A DNA stretch of 64,000 bases, taken from positions 36,702-100,701 of the forward strand of contig CAKKPG010000018.1 of assembly GCA_919901555.1 (NCBI GenBank). Direction: 5' to 3'. Position numbers and translations under genes: made by a program. This DNA comes from Nitrospiria bacterium. GTDB lineage: Bacteria; Nitrospirota; UBA9217. The notes under the pieces are model-generated. The model was not told the DNA's origin, did no database searches, and was given only the letters and a program-made list of their open reading frames with translations. Shown here in pieces: positions 36,563-46,387 of this stretch (positions are counted from its first letter, which is position 1; every line of letters begins with the position of its first letter).

Positions 36563-37087
36563 CTACTGTATTTTCACTCCCATCACGTTCTTCATAATGC
36601 GCAGCGCGGCGTCATGGTCGTCCCTGGCAAGGCCGGCCAGCCCGTCCTCCACGACCGTGACCGCGTAGTCACGGAGCACGGCGTCCGATGCCGTGAACAG
36701 GACGCATATGTGGGTGACGCAGCCCGTGAGCCGGAGAGCGTCCACGCCGAACTGCTTCAGCGTTTCATCAAGCTTCGTTTCGTAAAAGCCGGAGTAGGTA
36801 TCCTTTAGTATTACGGTGTCATTCCGGACAGGTTTAAGCTCCTCAATGACCTCGGCCCCTTTTGTTCCCCTCACCGCGTGTGCAGGCCATCCGAATTTCG
36901 AGAACTCCTTGTCATTCGGCGCATGGGCGTCACACAGGTAGATGACCGGCTTTCCTTCGGCGTGGGCCCTGTCGATCTCCCTCCGGATATTCCTGACAAC
37001 AGTGCGTGTTTCGGGCACTTCGAGCGGCGCTCCGGGAAGCACAAAATCATTCAGCATATCTATTACCAGCAAAGCCTCATTTTTCAT
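36563..37087 (-). CDS. pncA: Isochorismatase-family nicotinamidase
   Basis: 174 aa. The catalytic triad is visible as Asp10 (LLVIDMLNDFVLPG), Lys95 (VILKDTYSGFY) and Cys128 (TGCVTHICVLFTA), with the cis-peptide loop. It hydrolyses nicotinamide to nicotinate. The assignment within the cysteine-hydrolase family rests on the adjacent pncB gene. The 111-bp gap to pncB contains word-like repeats (tactgcctgctgtatactgc). Confidence 0.87.
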   Translation of the reverse strand: MKNEALLVIDMLNDFVLPGAPLEVPETRTVVRNIRREIDRAHAEGKPVIYLCDAHAPNDKEFSKFGWPAHAVRGTKGAEVIEELKPVRNDTVILKDTYSGFYETKLDETLKQFGVDALRLTGCVTHICVLFTASDAVLRDYAVTVVEDGLAGLARDDHDAALRIMKNVMGVKIQ

Positions 37088-37448
37088 GGAAAATCACCCC
37101 CTGACTTGATCCGCGACCGGCCCCGCATTCCCTCCCCACTACAAGCCCGGCAGCCCCGGATCGCCGGCGCAGTGGACGCGCCCCCGAAAAAGCCTATTTC
37201 GCCAAGAGATCCCAAGCAGCACGACCGAAGGGAAAGTGCTGCCGGGTCAACCCCTCACCGCTCCGCATACTGCCCATCATCGGGCGCGTTATGCGCCGGC
37301 GAGGAGGGGCTGTCGGGCGACACAACCCCGTTCTCATACCACTCTCCCCTCGCTATCCTCTCTTTACAATTGTAACAATATGCGCTATCTTTTTCAAGTA
37401 GAGGGCTTTGCGGCGCGTTTCGTCGCACGTCATCTTTTTTCTCTCGCC

Positions 37449-39158
37449 ATGACAAAAGATCTCAAAGACAGGATAGAGGTCGCCAGGGGCCTTAAGAAAG
37501 CCGACCTCGTACTAAAGGGCGGGCAGCTCGTCAACGTATTTTCCGGTGAAATCCATCATACTGATGTGGCCGTCTACCGAGGCAGGATCGCAGGCCTCGG
37601 AAACTATGATGCCGAAAAAGTCATCGACCTGTCCTCGAAATTCATCCTCCCGGGGTTCATCGACAGCCACGTGCACCTTGAGAGCGCCATGCTCACGCCC
37701 GCCGAATTCGCAAAGGCCGCCCTCCCTCACGGCACGACAGCGGTCGTCGCGGACCCCCACGAAATAGCCAACGTCCTGGGGACGAAGGGCCTCAGGTATA
37801 TCCTGAAGGCAAGCGAAGGCCTGCCCCTCGACTTTTACTTTATGCTCCCCTCATGCGTGCCCGCGACGAGCCTCGAAACATCGGGGGCGCGCCTGAAAGC
37901 CCCGGACCTGCTTCCCTTTTTAAAGGAAAAGCGCGTGCTCGGCCTGGCCGAGATGATGAACTATCCCGGAGTCCTGGCAGGCGAGCCCGACACGCTGAGC
38001 AAGCTGAAACGCTTCGGCCACACGCCGATCGACGGCCATGCGCCGGGACTTGCCGGGAAAGACCTCTCCGCTTACATAGGCGCCGGAATAACCTCCGACC
38101 ACGAATGCGTGATTGCGGAGGAAGCCGCTGAAAAAGTACGGCTCGGCATGACCATCTTTATCCGCGAAGGCTCGGCGGCCAAAAACCTCGAAGCGCTGCT
38201 GCCCGCCCTTACCCCGGCGAACTCCCGCTTCTTCTGCTTTGCCACGGACGACCTCCAGCCAAAGGACCTGAAAGCCGGAAGCATCAACAGGCTGGTGCAA
38301 AAAGCCGTGCGCCTCGGCCTGGCCCCTGTTACGGCCGTCCAGATGGCGACCATCAACCCCGCGCAGCACTTCGGACTCAGGGGATCGGGCGCGGTCCTGC
38401 CCGGATACGACGCGGACCTGGTGGTCGTGAAGGACCTCAGTGATTTTATTGTCGAGAAGGTGTTCAAACGCGGCGTACTGGTTGCCGACAATGGCGGCGT
38501 TCTCTACCCTGACAGGAGGCTTTCCCATGCCGCGGCGAAAAACACCGTCAGGACAGGCCCGTTGGGCCTCGACGATATCCGGATCAAGGCCCGGTCGGCG
38601 CAGGCCAGGATCATCGAGCTCGTCCCCGGACAGATCGTGACCCGGCAGGCGATCCTGCCCGTGCCGGCGCGAGATGGATACGTAGTATCCGATCCGGAAA
38701 GGGACATCCTGAAACTCTTCGTGATCGAGCGGCACCGGGCCACGGGCAACATCGGCCGCGGCCTGGTCAAAGGGTTCGGGCTCAGGTCCGGCGCTCTTGC
38801 GGGCACCGTGGCCCACGATTCGCACAACCTCATCGTGGTCGGAGTGGATGATGAGGACATCCTCACGGCGATCAGGGAAATCAAAAGACTTCACGGCGGG
38901 CTGGTGGTCGTGAACAACAAGAAGGTCATGGCCGCCCTTCCCCTGCCCGTGGCAGGGCTGATGTCCGACAGGGATCTTGACTCCGTGGTGAAGGGGATGA
39001 CGGAAACACTCGATGCGGCGCAACAGCTGGGTGTCCGGATCGAACAGCCCTTCAGCACGCTTTCATTCCTGGCCCTGCCGGTCATTCCCGAGCTGAAGCT
39101 TACGGACAAGGGACTGGTGGATGTGAATACATTTGCATTTGTGGATTTATTTGTATAA
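37449..39158 (+). CDS. ade: Adenine deaminase
   Basis: 569 aa from ATG 37449 (MTKDLKDRIEVARGL), the family length; the ORF track extends upstream without homology. Amidohydrolase signatures are FIDSHVHLESAMLTP (metal His-X-His), VADPHEIANVLG, IDGHAPGLAGKDLSAY and TSDHECV; a C-terminal domain carries [17 protein letters not shown]. It deaminates adenine to hypoxanthine, which the HPRT encoded next can turn into IMP. A divergent copy of part of the C-terminal domain (38721-38887) recurs at 56278-56444. Confidence 0.95.
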   Translation: MTKDLKDRIEVARGLKKADLVLKGGQLVNVFSGEIHHTDVAVYRGRIAGLGNYDAEKVIDLSSKFILPGFIDSHVHLESAMLTPAEFAKAALPHGTTAVVADPHEIANVLGTKGLRYILKASEGLPLDFYFMLPSCVPATSLETSGARLKAPDLLPFLKEKRVLGLAEMMNYPGVLAGEPDTLSKLKRFGHTPIDGHAPGLAGKDLSAYIGAGITSDHECVIAEEAAEKVRLGMTIFIREGSAAKNLEALLPALTPANSRFFCFATDDLQPKDLKAGSINRLVQKAVRLGLAPVTAVQMATINPAQHFGLRGSGAVLPGYDADLVVVKDLSDFIVEKVFKRGVLVADNGGVLYPDRRLSHAAAKNTVRTGPLGLDDIRIKARSAQARIIELVPGQIVTRQAILPVPARDGYVVSDPERDILKLFVIERHRATGNIGRGLVKGFGLRSGALAGTVAHDSHNLIVVGVDDEDILTAIREIKRLHGGLVVVNNKKVMAALPLPVAGLMSDRDLDSVVKGMTETLDAAQQLGVRIEQPFSTLSFLALPVIPELKLTDKGLVDVNTFAFVDLFV

Positions 39159-39196
39159 ACTGCTTCTGACGGGACCTGTCAATTAATCGAGGTCAC

Positions 39197-39721
39197 ATGA
39201 TAGAGATTCAGGAAATCTTATTTGACGAACAGGCCATCGAGAACAAGGTCAGGGAACTGGCGGCGGAGATCTCGCGGGATTACGCAGGCAAGGACCTCCT
39301 GCTCGTCTGCATTCTGAAGGGCGCCATAACCTTTACCGCCGATCTCATGCGCCGCATCACTTTCCCCGCTGCCCTGGACTTCGTGCACGCGTCGAGCTAC
39401 GGGGCCTCCACTTCCTCCTCGCGGCGGATACTCATCAAAAAGGACATCGAGGCCGACATCAGGGGAAAGCACGTCCTGCTCGTGGACTGCATCATCGATA
39501 CGGGGGAGACCATGGACTGCCTGTTGAAAAGATTCGGCGAGCGGGGCCCCGCCGGCCTCAAGACCGTCGTCCTGCTCGACAAGACGTCACGACGCACCGT
39601 CGAAGTGCCGCTCGCGTATAAGGGCTTTGAAATTCCCGACAAGTTCGTGGTAGGCTACGGCATGGACTGCGGAGAGAAGTACCGGACCCTGCCGTATATC
39701 GCGGCAATTAGACAAGCGTAG
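39197..39721 (+). CDS. hpt: Hypoxanthine(-guanine) phosphoribosyltransferase
   Basis: 174 aa. The PRPP-binding loop is LLVDCIIDTGETMD; LLVCILKGAITFTADLMRRI and the C-terminal DKFVVGYGMDCGEKYR are family signatures. It forms IMP/GMP from hypoxanthine/guanine and PRPP. It starts 38 bp after the adenine deaminase gene, so the two form a purine-salvage pair. Confidence 0.95.
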   Translation: MIEIQEILFDEQAIENKVRELAAEISRDYAGKDLLLVCILKGAITFTADLMRRITFPAALDFVHASSYGASTSSSRRILIKKDIEADIRGKHVLLVDCIIDTGETMDCLLKRFGERGPAGLKTVVLLDKTSRRTVEVPLAYKGFEIPDKFVVGYGMDCGEKYRTLPYIAAIRQA

Positions 39722-39743
39722 AAACCACGGATGAACAAGCGTA

Positions 39744-39777
39744 CATCATTGTTTTCATTTTTTCACCTCTTGTTTTG
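39744..39777 (-). repeat. Orphan copy of the shared 5' leader at the island edge
   Basis: This 34-nt stretch matches 33 of 34 bases of the leader at 46373-46406. On the minus strand it carries the SD AAGAGGTG and the start ATGAAAACAATGATG. It is not followed by a full gene, so it marks a truncated paralogue and the left boundary of the minus-strand island. Confidence 0.75.
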
Positions 39778-39909
39778 CCGAGACGCCTTTATGTCGAGGT
39801 CTTTCTCCGTGCGTTTACTTTTCCCGCACATGCTGGCCGGTTATCAAGGAGCAAGACCCTGAAGTACTTGCTGAAGTACTTGTAGTAACGTTCGATTTTC
39901 ATCCCTTTA

Positions 39910-41364
39910 CTATTGCGCGGTAAAATCCCACGATGCGTTGTTGATCGTAAAGGAAGGATCAACAGTACAACTCTCGGAACCGGAGAGTTTCGTCTCATCG
40001 GTATAATTCTGCACGGTACAACTTCCAATAGGACCAACAACTAACTTTGCCAACACGTAGATGGGAAGCAGAGTAGTCTCCCTGGGGGTTCCGCAAGATA
40101 TCGGCACAAGGGTTGTGTTGGATCCACCAAGATTAAAACTATAACTGTTCGGGAATCCCCCATTGGTTGAGGTATAAACTGTTAATTTTGCGGTTGTGTT
40201 TGGTGCCGTGCCTTGGACTATCGGGAAGGTGGCATGGACAGGATCACAATTCGGCTTGTAGAAATCTGCGGTTGCGGTTCCGGGAGAAGCATAATAGTGT
40301 TTTACATCTCCTAAATCATCATATTGGTTCCAGGTGACATTTGCCGAACCTACAACATGCATGTAGACACTCGTGCCATCATACGTGGTGACATCAAAAT
40401 TCACATTCCCGATGTACGCGATCTTGTCGGTAATGGTGATGTTCGACACCACCAGCACCTTGCCTTTTTTTCCGGCATCGACACGCGCGCTGACGGCGAC
40501 GGGGTTGGAAGACGGTTTGACCGCCGGCGCATGGTAGGTTGCCGAGGTTTTGCTGCCGCTGACCGTGCCGACCGTACTGTTCCCTCCGGCAACGGAGTTC
40601 ACCGACCAATCACTCACCGGCGCGACAGGCAGCAGCGGTGCAAGATCCTGAGTACTGCCGGCGCATTCATAACCGAGCGGCGCAATATCGCCCATATCCA
40701 TCCCGTCGATGGTCTGGGGCGTAAAGCAATAAGCCACTTTCAGCGCCACGCTCTGTCCGACCTGGACGGTTGCCGTCGGCGGCCGTATCTGAAAACCCTT
40801 TACCAGCGACCAGTCGCTGAAATGGGTGATATCTACCGTTACCGTCTTCGCCGCGACGTCGACGATCGGGTCGCCGTTCCACTGCCAGTGGCCATCGGAC
40901 GTTTGGAATGCGACGCCCAGCGCTTCGGCCGCCGTGTTGATCAGGTCCGCGTCCGTGTACGTAAAAGTCATGTGCACCGGCTGGGAGAACGCCTGCGCTT
41001 CCGGCATCAGCCGATAACCCGCGCCGATGCCGCCAAGGGCCGTGCTGGTCAGCGGCTGGATGGTTATCGTGGTGTCCGTCGCCAGCGCACCGGCGGGAAT
41101 GGTCAGCGTGATACTCCCATCCGGTGCGGCAACGCTGCCGCCTGACGCGCCGATGGTGGCGCTCGAAGGGGCGCCGGTGGCAACGCCGAGCGCCGTGACA
41201 GCAGGCGCCGGCGCAGCGGGTGTCGTTCCTCCGCCACCGCCCCCGCCTCCACAGGCGGCGATGCCAAACAGCAGGAGAAGTACGATAAAGATACGGTAGT
41301 ACCGGGTATTCATGGTAAATGCTCCTTCAGGCCAGAATTGTGTCTTCCTTATTGTCGATTTCAT
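39910..41364 (-). CDS. Lipoprotein with ZU5-like and beta-rich domains
   Basis: 484 aa from ATG 41364, which has GGAGGTGGAG upstream; an in-frame ATG at 41313 starts the lipoprotein signal proper (MNTRYYRIFIVLLLLFGIAAC, lipobox IAAC). A Gly run follows, then a ZU5-like domain (ITLTIPAGALATDTTITIQ; about 85-200). Ig-like segments and a C-terminal beta domain with several cysteines complete it. The N-terminus, a short hydrophilic stretch before the signal, is shared in form with the other island lipoproteins. It is probably surface-exposed; the function is unknown. Confidence 0.8.
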   Translation of the reverse strand: MKSTIRKTQFWPEGAFTMNTRYYRIFIVLLLLFGIAACGGGGGGGGTTPAAPAPAVTALGVATGAPSSATIGASGGSVAAPDGSITLTIPAGALATDTTITIQPLTSTALGGIGAGYRLMPEAQAFSQPVHMTFTYTDADLINTAAEALGVAFQTSDGHWQWNGDPIVDVAAKTVTVDITHFSDWSLVKGFQIRPPTATVQVGQSVALKVAYCFTPQTIDGMDMGDIAPLGYECAGSTQDLAPLLPVAPVSDWSVNSVAGGNSTVGTVSGSKTSATYHAPAVKPSSNPVAVSARVDAGKKGKVLVVSNITITDKIAYIGNVNFDVTTYDGTSVYMHVVGSANVTWNQYDDLGDVKHYYASPGTATADFYKPNCDPVHATFPIVQGTAPNTTAKLTVYTSTNGGFPNSYSFNLGGSNTTLVPISCGTPRETTLLPIYVLAKLVVGPIGSCTVQNYTDETKLSGSESCTVDPSFTINNASWDFTAQ

Positions 41365-41408
41365 TTCTCCACCTCCATTGTTTTATTCTCTGTTAATGAA
41401 CGTTGCAA

Positions 41409-41524
41409 CATGGCCGTTGCCCATCGCATGGGCCGGCCTTCTGCTGCCGTAACGACTCGAATTGTCGCTGCTGCTTCTTTTCTTCCATCGTCTCTGCTTG
41501 TATCATCACATCTCTCTGACACCG
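41409..41524. repeat. Duplicated intergenic spacer, copy A
   Basis: This sequence (for example catggccgttgcccatcg and cttttcttccatcg) is clearly homologous to 46430-46549. In both places it sits between a lipoprotein leader and the 3' end of a propeller gene. Confidence 0.7.
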
Positions 41525-41581
41525 AACCCTGCCGGACACGCGCGCCCCGGCATGCAATGGCGCTCTCGTGAGCGTGGCCGG

Positions 41582-41790
41582 CTACTGATAGCTGCCGACG
41601 GTTGTGACGGCAATGGGATTTGTCCCCGCAGCAACCGTGGCAGTGGGCATGGGCGTGAGGCTTCCGTCCGCGCCGATCGTGTACTGCGAGATACCGTCAC
41701 TGTCGAAATTCGCCGCAGAGGCGTACTTCCCGCCCGGATCAACTGTGACTGCGTGGGGATATGACCCGGCAACGACGGTCGCGGCGTAAA
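41582..41790 (-). pseudogene. 3' remnant of a twin-propeller gene
   Basis: About 69 codons ending in the same VTTVGSYQ-stop type end as the 49855-52059 gene. They include one blade signature (GISQYTIGADGSLTP). No start or upstream blades are present; homology stops near 41790, just after the end of the 41837-43627 gene. It is a truncated paralogue. Confidence 0.8.
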
Positions 41791-41836
41791 AAGGGCCGGA
41801 CTATTACGCGTACGCGCGGCATCCGAATCATCCGGG

Positions 41837-43627
41837 TCAACGCACGAGCAGCCCCGCAAGCCCTTGCCAGTCGATTTGCCGCAGCAGCTGCGCCATCGCC
41901 ACGCAGTCTCCCGGGTTGTTACGCAAATGCTTCTTCTCTTCCAGGTATTTGTTGCAATCCGTAATGTTGCGCGCGTACATGATCTGCAATGCATCGCGAG
42001 GCAGCCTGCTGTTGAGCAGGGCCGGATTGCTGCGGACCACCGGCCGGCAGCCCGGCGTGCCGATCGTCACGACCTTCCAATCCGACTCGGGGCTTTGCGG
42101 CCTGCCTGTCAGTACGCAGGCCGGCGCGGCACGCCCTTGCGCATCAAGCGCGGCGAGCATTGACTGCGCGCCCTGATAATTTTCGATCGGGGAGCGCCAC
42201 TTGGGGTCGTTCGCGGCCGCGTCGGCTTCCTTGCGCGCGTCGTCTTCCCAGCGGCGCTGTTTGACCTCCAGACGCCGCGCGTTGTCCTCGGCGCTTGCGC
42301 CGCCGGCGGCGCGCAACGCCTGCGCTTCCTGACGGCGCTTGTCTTGCGCCGCCGGGCTCATAAAGGCCTCATAGGATTTTTTCTTCTCCTTGATATGCGA
42401 GGCGGCGAGATCGGCATCGCGCTTGTACTTGGGCAGCAAATACTTCAGCACGCGTTCGGTGCTGACGGGTATCCATGGCTTATCGGCCGCGCGCGCCACA
42501 ACGAGCACGTCGTCATACACGGGCAGGCCGCCCAACTCGCCGTTTTTCACCGGCTCGAGAAAGAACTCACCCTCGGCGTCGCCGTACTTGACGCCGATCA
42601 CCGGCGGAATGTTGACGTAGAGGCGCAGGCCGCAATGCGCGTCTTCCAGCGTTTCAATACGGGTCGTGATTGCGCCGCTCGACTTGGAGCGCAGCCGCGC
42701 TTCGTAGTAGCCCGCGGCGCTGAAGACGATGTCGGCCCGCAGGGGCAGGCCCTGGGCCAGAAAGCGCTTCCGCTCCTCGACTGCCTCGATGCCGTCCAGC
42801 GAAGCGCTGGTATAAAGCTCAAACCCCATTGGTGGATTGAGCGCCGGCGCCCGGGAAATCACGCCGGCGATCTTGCGCAGGTTTGCTTCAAGTGCCCGGA
42901 ACTCAGCTTTGGTTACGCGGTTTTCCTCAACGACAAAGGTGTGGGGCAATGACCAGGGCCGCAGCTTGCCGGGCTGCTGGGGCAGGAATCGAGGCCCTGC
43001 ATCGGCGCCCGGTTCTTGCGGCAGGGGCGGGGGCGGCGGCGGTATCAGTTCCTTCGATGCGCGCGGTGCGGCGGCCGCGTTGTTCGCGGCGGCGAGCTTC
43101 GCTTCGAGCGCAGCACGGTCATAGGGAAGATTACTGCTGCGGGCGATGCGGCCCGCCCGCTCGTAGGCCCGTACGGCATCGCCATATTCTCCACCAGCTG
43201 CCAGGCCGTCACCGTACCGTATCCATTCGTCCACACCCTGCGGACTTGTGCTGTTCGTAGCGGTGTTGGCTGGGGCCCGGACAGTTGAGCCGGCAGGCAT
43301 GTCGCCTGCGGGTGAGGCCCCGGGCTTTACCGGTTTCTGATCGGCTGTCTTCGCATCCCGTGCTGCGCGCGCCGCATTCAGCTTCCGGTTAAATGCCGCG
43401 GTATCGGTGGCAAGCTTATTCTTGTAGGCAATACGTCCGGCGCGCTCATACAAGCGCACGGCCTCAAACGCATTGCCGGCAGCCACCAGTGCATCGGCCT
43501 GGCGCACGGTGTCTTCATATTCCCGCAGCGCCTTGTCGCTTGTCTGGGCATGCGCCTGACCGGTCAGAAGCGCCATCGCCGTGAACAACATGACCAAAAT
43601 TTGAACCATGGTTCTTGAAATATTCAT
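41837..43627 (-). CDS. Exported TPR-like protein of unknown function
   Basis: 596 aa with signal peptide (ILVMLFTAMALLTGQAHAQ). Two similar TPR-like units (AFEAVRLYERAGRIAYKNKL and YGDAVRAYERAGRIARSSNL) lie near 45-90 and 145-190. A Pro-rich linker (IPPPPPPLPQEPG), a globular domain (about 225-400) and a charged helical segment precede a C-terminal region with several Cys. No family recognised. The stop lies 47 bp from the propeller remnant. Confidence 0.78.
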   Translation of the reverse strand: MNISRTMVQILVMLFTAMALLTGQAHAQTSDKALREYEDTVRQADALVAAGNAFEAVRLYERAGRIAYKNKLATDTAAFNRKLNAARAARDAKTADQKPVKPGASPAGDMPAGSTVRAPANTATNSTSPQGVDEWIRYGDGLAAGGEYGDAVRAYERAGRIARSSNLPYDRAALEAKLAAANNAAAAPRASKELIPPPPPPLPQEPGADAGPRFLPQQPGKLRPWSLPHTFVVEENRVTKAEFRALEANLRKIAGVISRAPALNPPMGFELYTSASLDGIEAVEERKRFLAQGLPLRADIVFSAAGYYEARLRSKSSGAITTRIETLEDAHCGLRLYVNIPPVIGVKYGDAEGEFFLEPVKNGELGGLPVYDDVLVVARAADKPWIPVSTERVLKYLLPKYKRDADLAASHIKEKKKSYEAFMSPAAQDKRRQEAQALRAAGGASAEDNARRLEVKQRRWEDDARKEADAAANDPKWRSPIENYQGAQSMLAALDAQGRAAPACVLTGRPQSPESDWKVVTIGTPGCRPVVRSNPALLNSRLPRDALQIMYARNITDCNKYLEEKKHLRNNPGDCVAMAQLLRQIDWQGLAGLLVR

Positions 43628-43809
43628 CGCCGTTCTCCCTCCACTATCAACATACCCGTTATGCCAGGTTCCAAGCGCCCTGTGGCCTTAGCTACCCAAT
43701 CCTTGCGTTGAAACCAGGGCGGCGCTTGCTTCGATGAGCAACTGCCCGCCCCGACATTTACGACACCTCAGTTCACTCCGCGGCCGACCGAAACTTCAGA
43801 CTTGGCGCC

Positions 43810-44754
43810 TTAACGCTTCTTCATCGCCATCTTGCGAATATAGATCACTTCGTTGGCGGTCGCAGGATCGGAACCTAACAGTCCGGTGAATGCCTCGTTC
43901 CGGACTCGGCCGTCATCAAAGCGCAGGATCAGCGTGTAATTACGCAACTCGTAGGTGCCGCGGCCGGGATTGTCCACGCCACCCGGCCGGCCGGTGCCGA
44001 ACGCGCTGAACACGCCATCATCAACAAAGTGACCATCGCGCCGGAAGTGGATTATCGGCCTCTGTCCGGGGGCCATCGATTCGAGCTGCGGATCCTTGGG
44101 ATCGTACCAAGTGGTCCAACTGCCGTCCAACCGCAGCCCATCGACACGGGGACAGCGGTAGAACACGGCGTTTTCATAGGTCCAGGACATCTGATTGGAA
44201 AAAGCGCCCGGCAGCAGGATGGGGCCGCCGGCGTTCATCCGCAGCTCGTTGGGCTTGAGCAAGTCAAGCCTCCAACTGACCGTGGTGCCCGCCTTCCGCG
44301 TTGCGCCGCTGGAGCCCGCAAATGTGTACTCGTGCCAGTGCGGGTCCTGGTTCTTGTTTGCAGCGCGCGCCGCAAGGTCAAGCGCAAGCAGGCCGTCGTT
44401 GGGCATTTGTGTAAGCAGCACGCCATTGTTCAGAAATACCCGCCAGCGTGGCTGCGGCTTGCCGGTACTCATGGGCTTGTTAAAGCCCATCACCGTCGTG
44501 ACGAAGCCCATCCACACACCGGCAACACCCGTGCCGCTAAGGGATGCATTCCCGACGTCGTCTGCAGCAGGAGCAGCTGATGCCGCAGCAATGGTCGCTG
44601 ACAGCGCAATACAAACGATGACATTGAGCAGGCAACGCCCACGACGAGCAAACCACTGCACTGCGGTGGTCATTCCGGTATCATGACTTACACAAGCAGC
44701 AGTCATTTGATCGCTGTTCGCATTTCCGACTGTGTTTCCAGACACGGTGTCCAT
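43810..44754 (-). CDS. Exported hypothetical protein
   Basis: 314 aa. A hydrophobic signal segment lies unusually far in (about 41-62, LLNVIVCIALSATIAAASAA), so the true start may be an internal Met or the N-terminus may be extended as in the other island genes. The mature part is rich in Trp and aromatic strands (WRVFLNNGVLLTQMPNDG; SWTTWYDPKDPQ) and looks like a beta-barrel or lipocalin-like fold; no family recognised. A variant SD block (GGAGGTGGAG) and then AGGGAG precede it. Confidence 0.72.
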   Translation of the reverse strand: MDTVSGNTVGNANSDQMTAACVSHDTGMTTAVQWFARRGRCLLNVIVCIALSATIAAASAAPAADDVGNASLSGTGVAGVWMGFVTTVMGFNKPMSTGKPQPRWRVFLNNGVLLTQMPNDGLLALDLAARAANKNQDPHWHEYTFAGSSGATRKAGTTVSWRLDLLKPNELRMNAGGPILLPGAFSNQMSWTYENAVFYRCPRVDGLRLDGSWTTWYDPKDPQLESMAPGQRPIIHFRRDGHFVDDGVFSAFGTGRPGGVDNPGRGTYELRNYTLILRFDDGRVRNEAFTGLLGSDPATANEVIYIRKMAMKKR

Positions 44755-44884
44755 TTATTTTCTCCCTTGCATAATCATCAGTTCTCCACCTCCATTGTCT
44801 TAGTCACTCTACATTAAAGTTACAACATGGCTGATGTCCATAGTTGAGGAACCAGCCATCCATTCTATCCGCTTCACGGCCCAA

Positions 44885-46387
44885 TCACTGACCGGCGCGC
44901 ACAAGCCGCACGTTGTAACCAGCGATACGGACATTGAAGCTTACAATGCCATTGCCAAAATAGACGTTCCAAGCGTTGCTGCCGGCGCTAGCGATGGGCG
45001 AAGCCGACCAAAACGCACTTGCTGACGTAGCCGGGAAAGCCGTGGGGTCAATCGCCGGACTGCTGTTATTGTTGTCGACGATGCTGGAAAGCTCTTTGAC
45101 ATTCGGCAAGCGCCAGGCGATGCCGGTGCTGACGGCTTGGGCTGCGGCAAGTTGCAAGGCTGCCTCGTGGGTAAACGTGCCGGCAGTTCCCGTACAGGTG
45201 CCGCCGCTGAATATCATCCCCTCGGCACAGCGTCGCCAGATCAGGCTGGTTTGATTGTCTGTCACTTCCTGCCCGTCTGCAGACACGGTGTAGCGGGGTA
45301 CAATTTCCGACTGACCGGCACGCACTAACCGCACATAGAAAATATTGGCGCGGCTAGTGGTGTTGTTTACGCTGCCAAAGTTAAAAGCGACAATAAAAAC
45401 GTTCATGGGGGCGCCAATAACAGGTGTAACCGACCAATATGCGCCGCCTTGGGTATTGGGAAGCCAGTTTGCGTCAATGGTTGGGCCGGGGTTAGCGATG
45501 CCGTAGTCCACGATGCTTTGCAATTCGTCGGCAGTGGGCAGACGCCAGTCGCTATAGCCGCACAAGTTGGTCGCATTGACTGCGGCCACATAACCGGTCG
45601 CATCCGTGGCCGTGCCGTAAAGGCCGGAGGGGTCGTACGTTGCGCTGTAGTTGGTGTAGGTTTTGGTCCAGTCGCGCAGTCCGCCGTCGGTGGTTTTCAC
45701 TTCCCACATCAGGCCGGTGACGTTGTCCTGGACGCAGCCGCCCGTAACAGCGGTATAACTGAAGCCCAGTTTGCCGTCAGTGTTCAGGTTGGTGGCCGCA
45801 TCCGCATCGCGCCCGGCCATGCCGTCTTGCGCATCATTCAGCGCAATCGCCCCGGCACTGTTGCAAGCCACGAAGACGTCGCTGCCTGCCTGGTAGCACC
45901 GGCCGGCGGTGATGCCGGTGTCGTTGATAGGCGGAGGAACCCGCGTGGTAAATGTCCATGTGTAGGGAGATGCTATTGCATTGCCCGCCGCATCCTTTAC
46001 TCCGGTGGTAATGGTGGCGGTGTAGGTGGTGGAGTAGGCTAAATTGTTTGTCGGGGTAAAGGTGGCGGTTGTGCCGCTGTATGCAACTGTGCCGGTCACG
46101 CCATGGTCCAGGGTAAAGTCGGCTGCGGTGACCGTCGATGCGGTCATCGCCTCGCTGAAAGTGGCGGTAATCGTTGCATTCACTGCGATGCCTGTGGCGT
46201 TATCAACAGGGCTCGTGGATGAGACTGTCGGCGATGTGGTGTCCGGCGGTGTTCCGCCGCCGCCGCTGCTCCCGCAGGCGGCGATGCCGAACAGCATGAG
46301 AAGCGCGGGAATGATTAAACGGTACCGGGTATTCATTGCAGTTTCTCCTTTGGATTTGGATTGCGCATTGTTCATCATTGTTTTCAT
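44885..46387 (-). CDS. Lipoprotein with Ig-like and two DUF1566 domains
   Basis: 500 aa from ATG 46387 (SD AGAGGTGG, part of the shared leader); ATG 46336 begins the signal (MNTRYRLIIPALLMLFGIAAC). A Big_5-like Ig domain (about 50-150; FSEAMTASTVTAADFTL, AGNAIASPYTWTFTT) is followed by two DUF1566 copies (LMWEVKTTDGGLRDW; YSDWRLPTADELQSIVDYG; then IAWRLPNVKELSSIVDNNNS). These domains recur in C-type-lectin-like and surface proteins of unknown function. Probably outer-membrane anchored and surface exposed. Confidence 0.85.
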   Translation of the reverse strand: MKTMMNNAQSKSKGETAMNTRYRLIIPALLMLFGIAACGSSGGGGTPPDTTSPTVSSTSPVDNATGIAVNATITATFSEAMTASTVTAADFTLDHGVTGTVAYSGTTATFTPTNNLAYSTTYTATITTGVKDAAGNAIASPYTWTFTTRVPPPINDTGITAGRCYQAGSDVFVACNSAGAIALNDAQDGMAGRDADAATNLNTDGKLGFSYTAVTGGCVQDNVTGLMWEVKTTDGGLRDWTKTYTNYSATYDPSGLYGTATDATGYVAAVNATNLCGYSDWRLPTADELQSIVDYGIANPGPTIDANWLPNTQGGAYWSVTPVIGAPMNVFIVAFNFGSVNNTTSRANIFYVRLVRAGQSEIVPRYTVSADGQEVTDNQTSLIWRRCAEGMIFSGGTCTGTAGTFTHEAALQLAAAQAVSTGIAWRLPNVKELSSIVDNNNSSPAIDPTAFPATSASAFWSASPIASAGSNAWNVYFGNGIVSFNVRIAGYNVRLVRAGQ

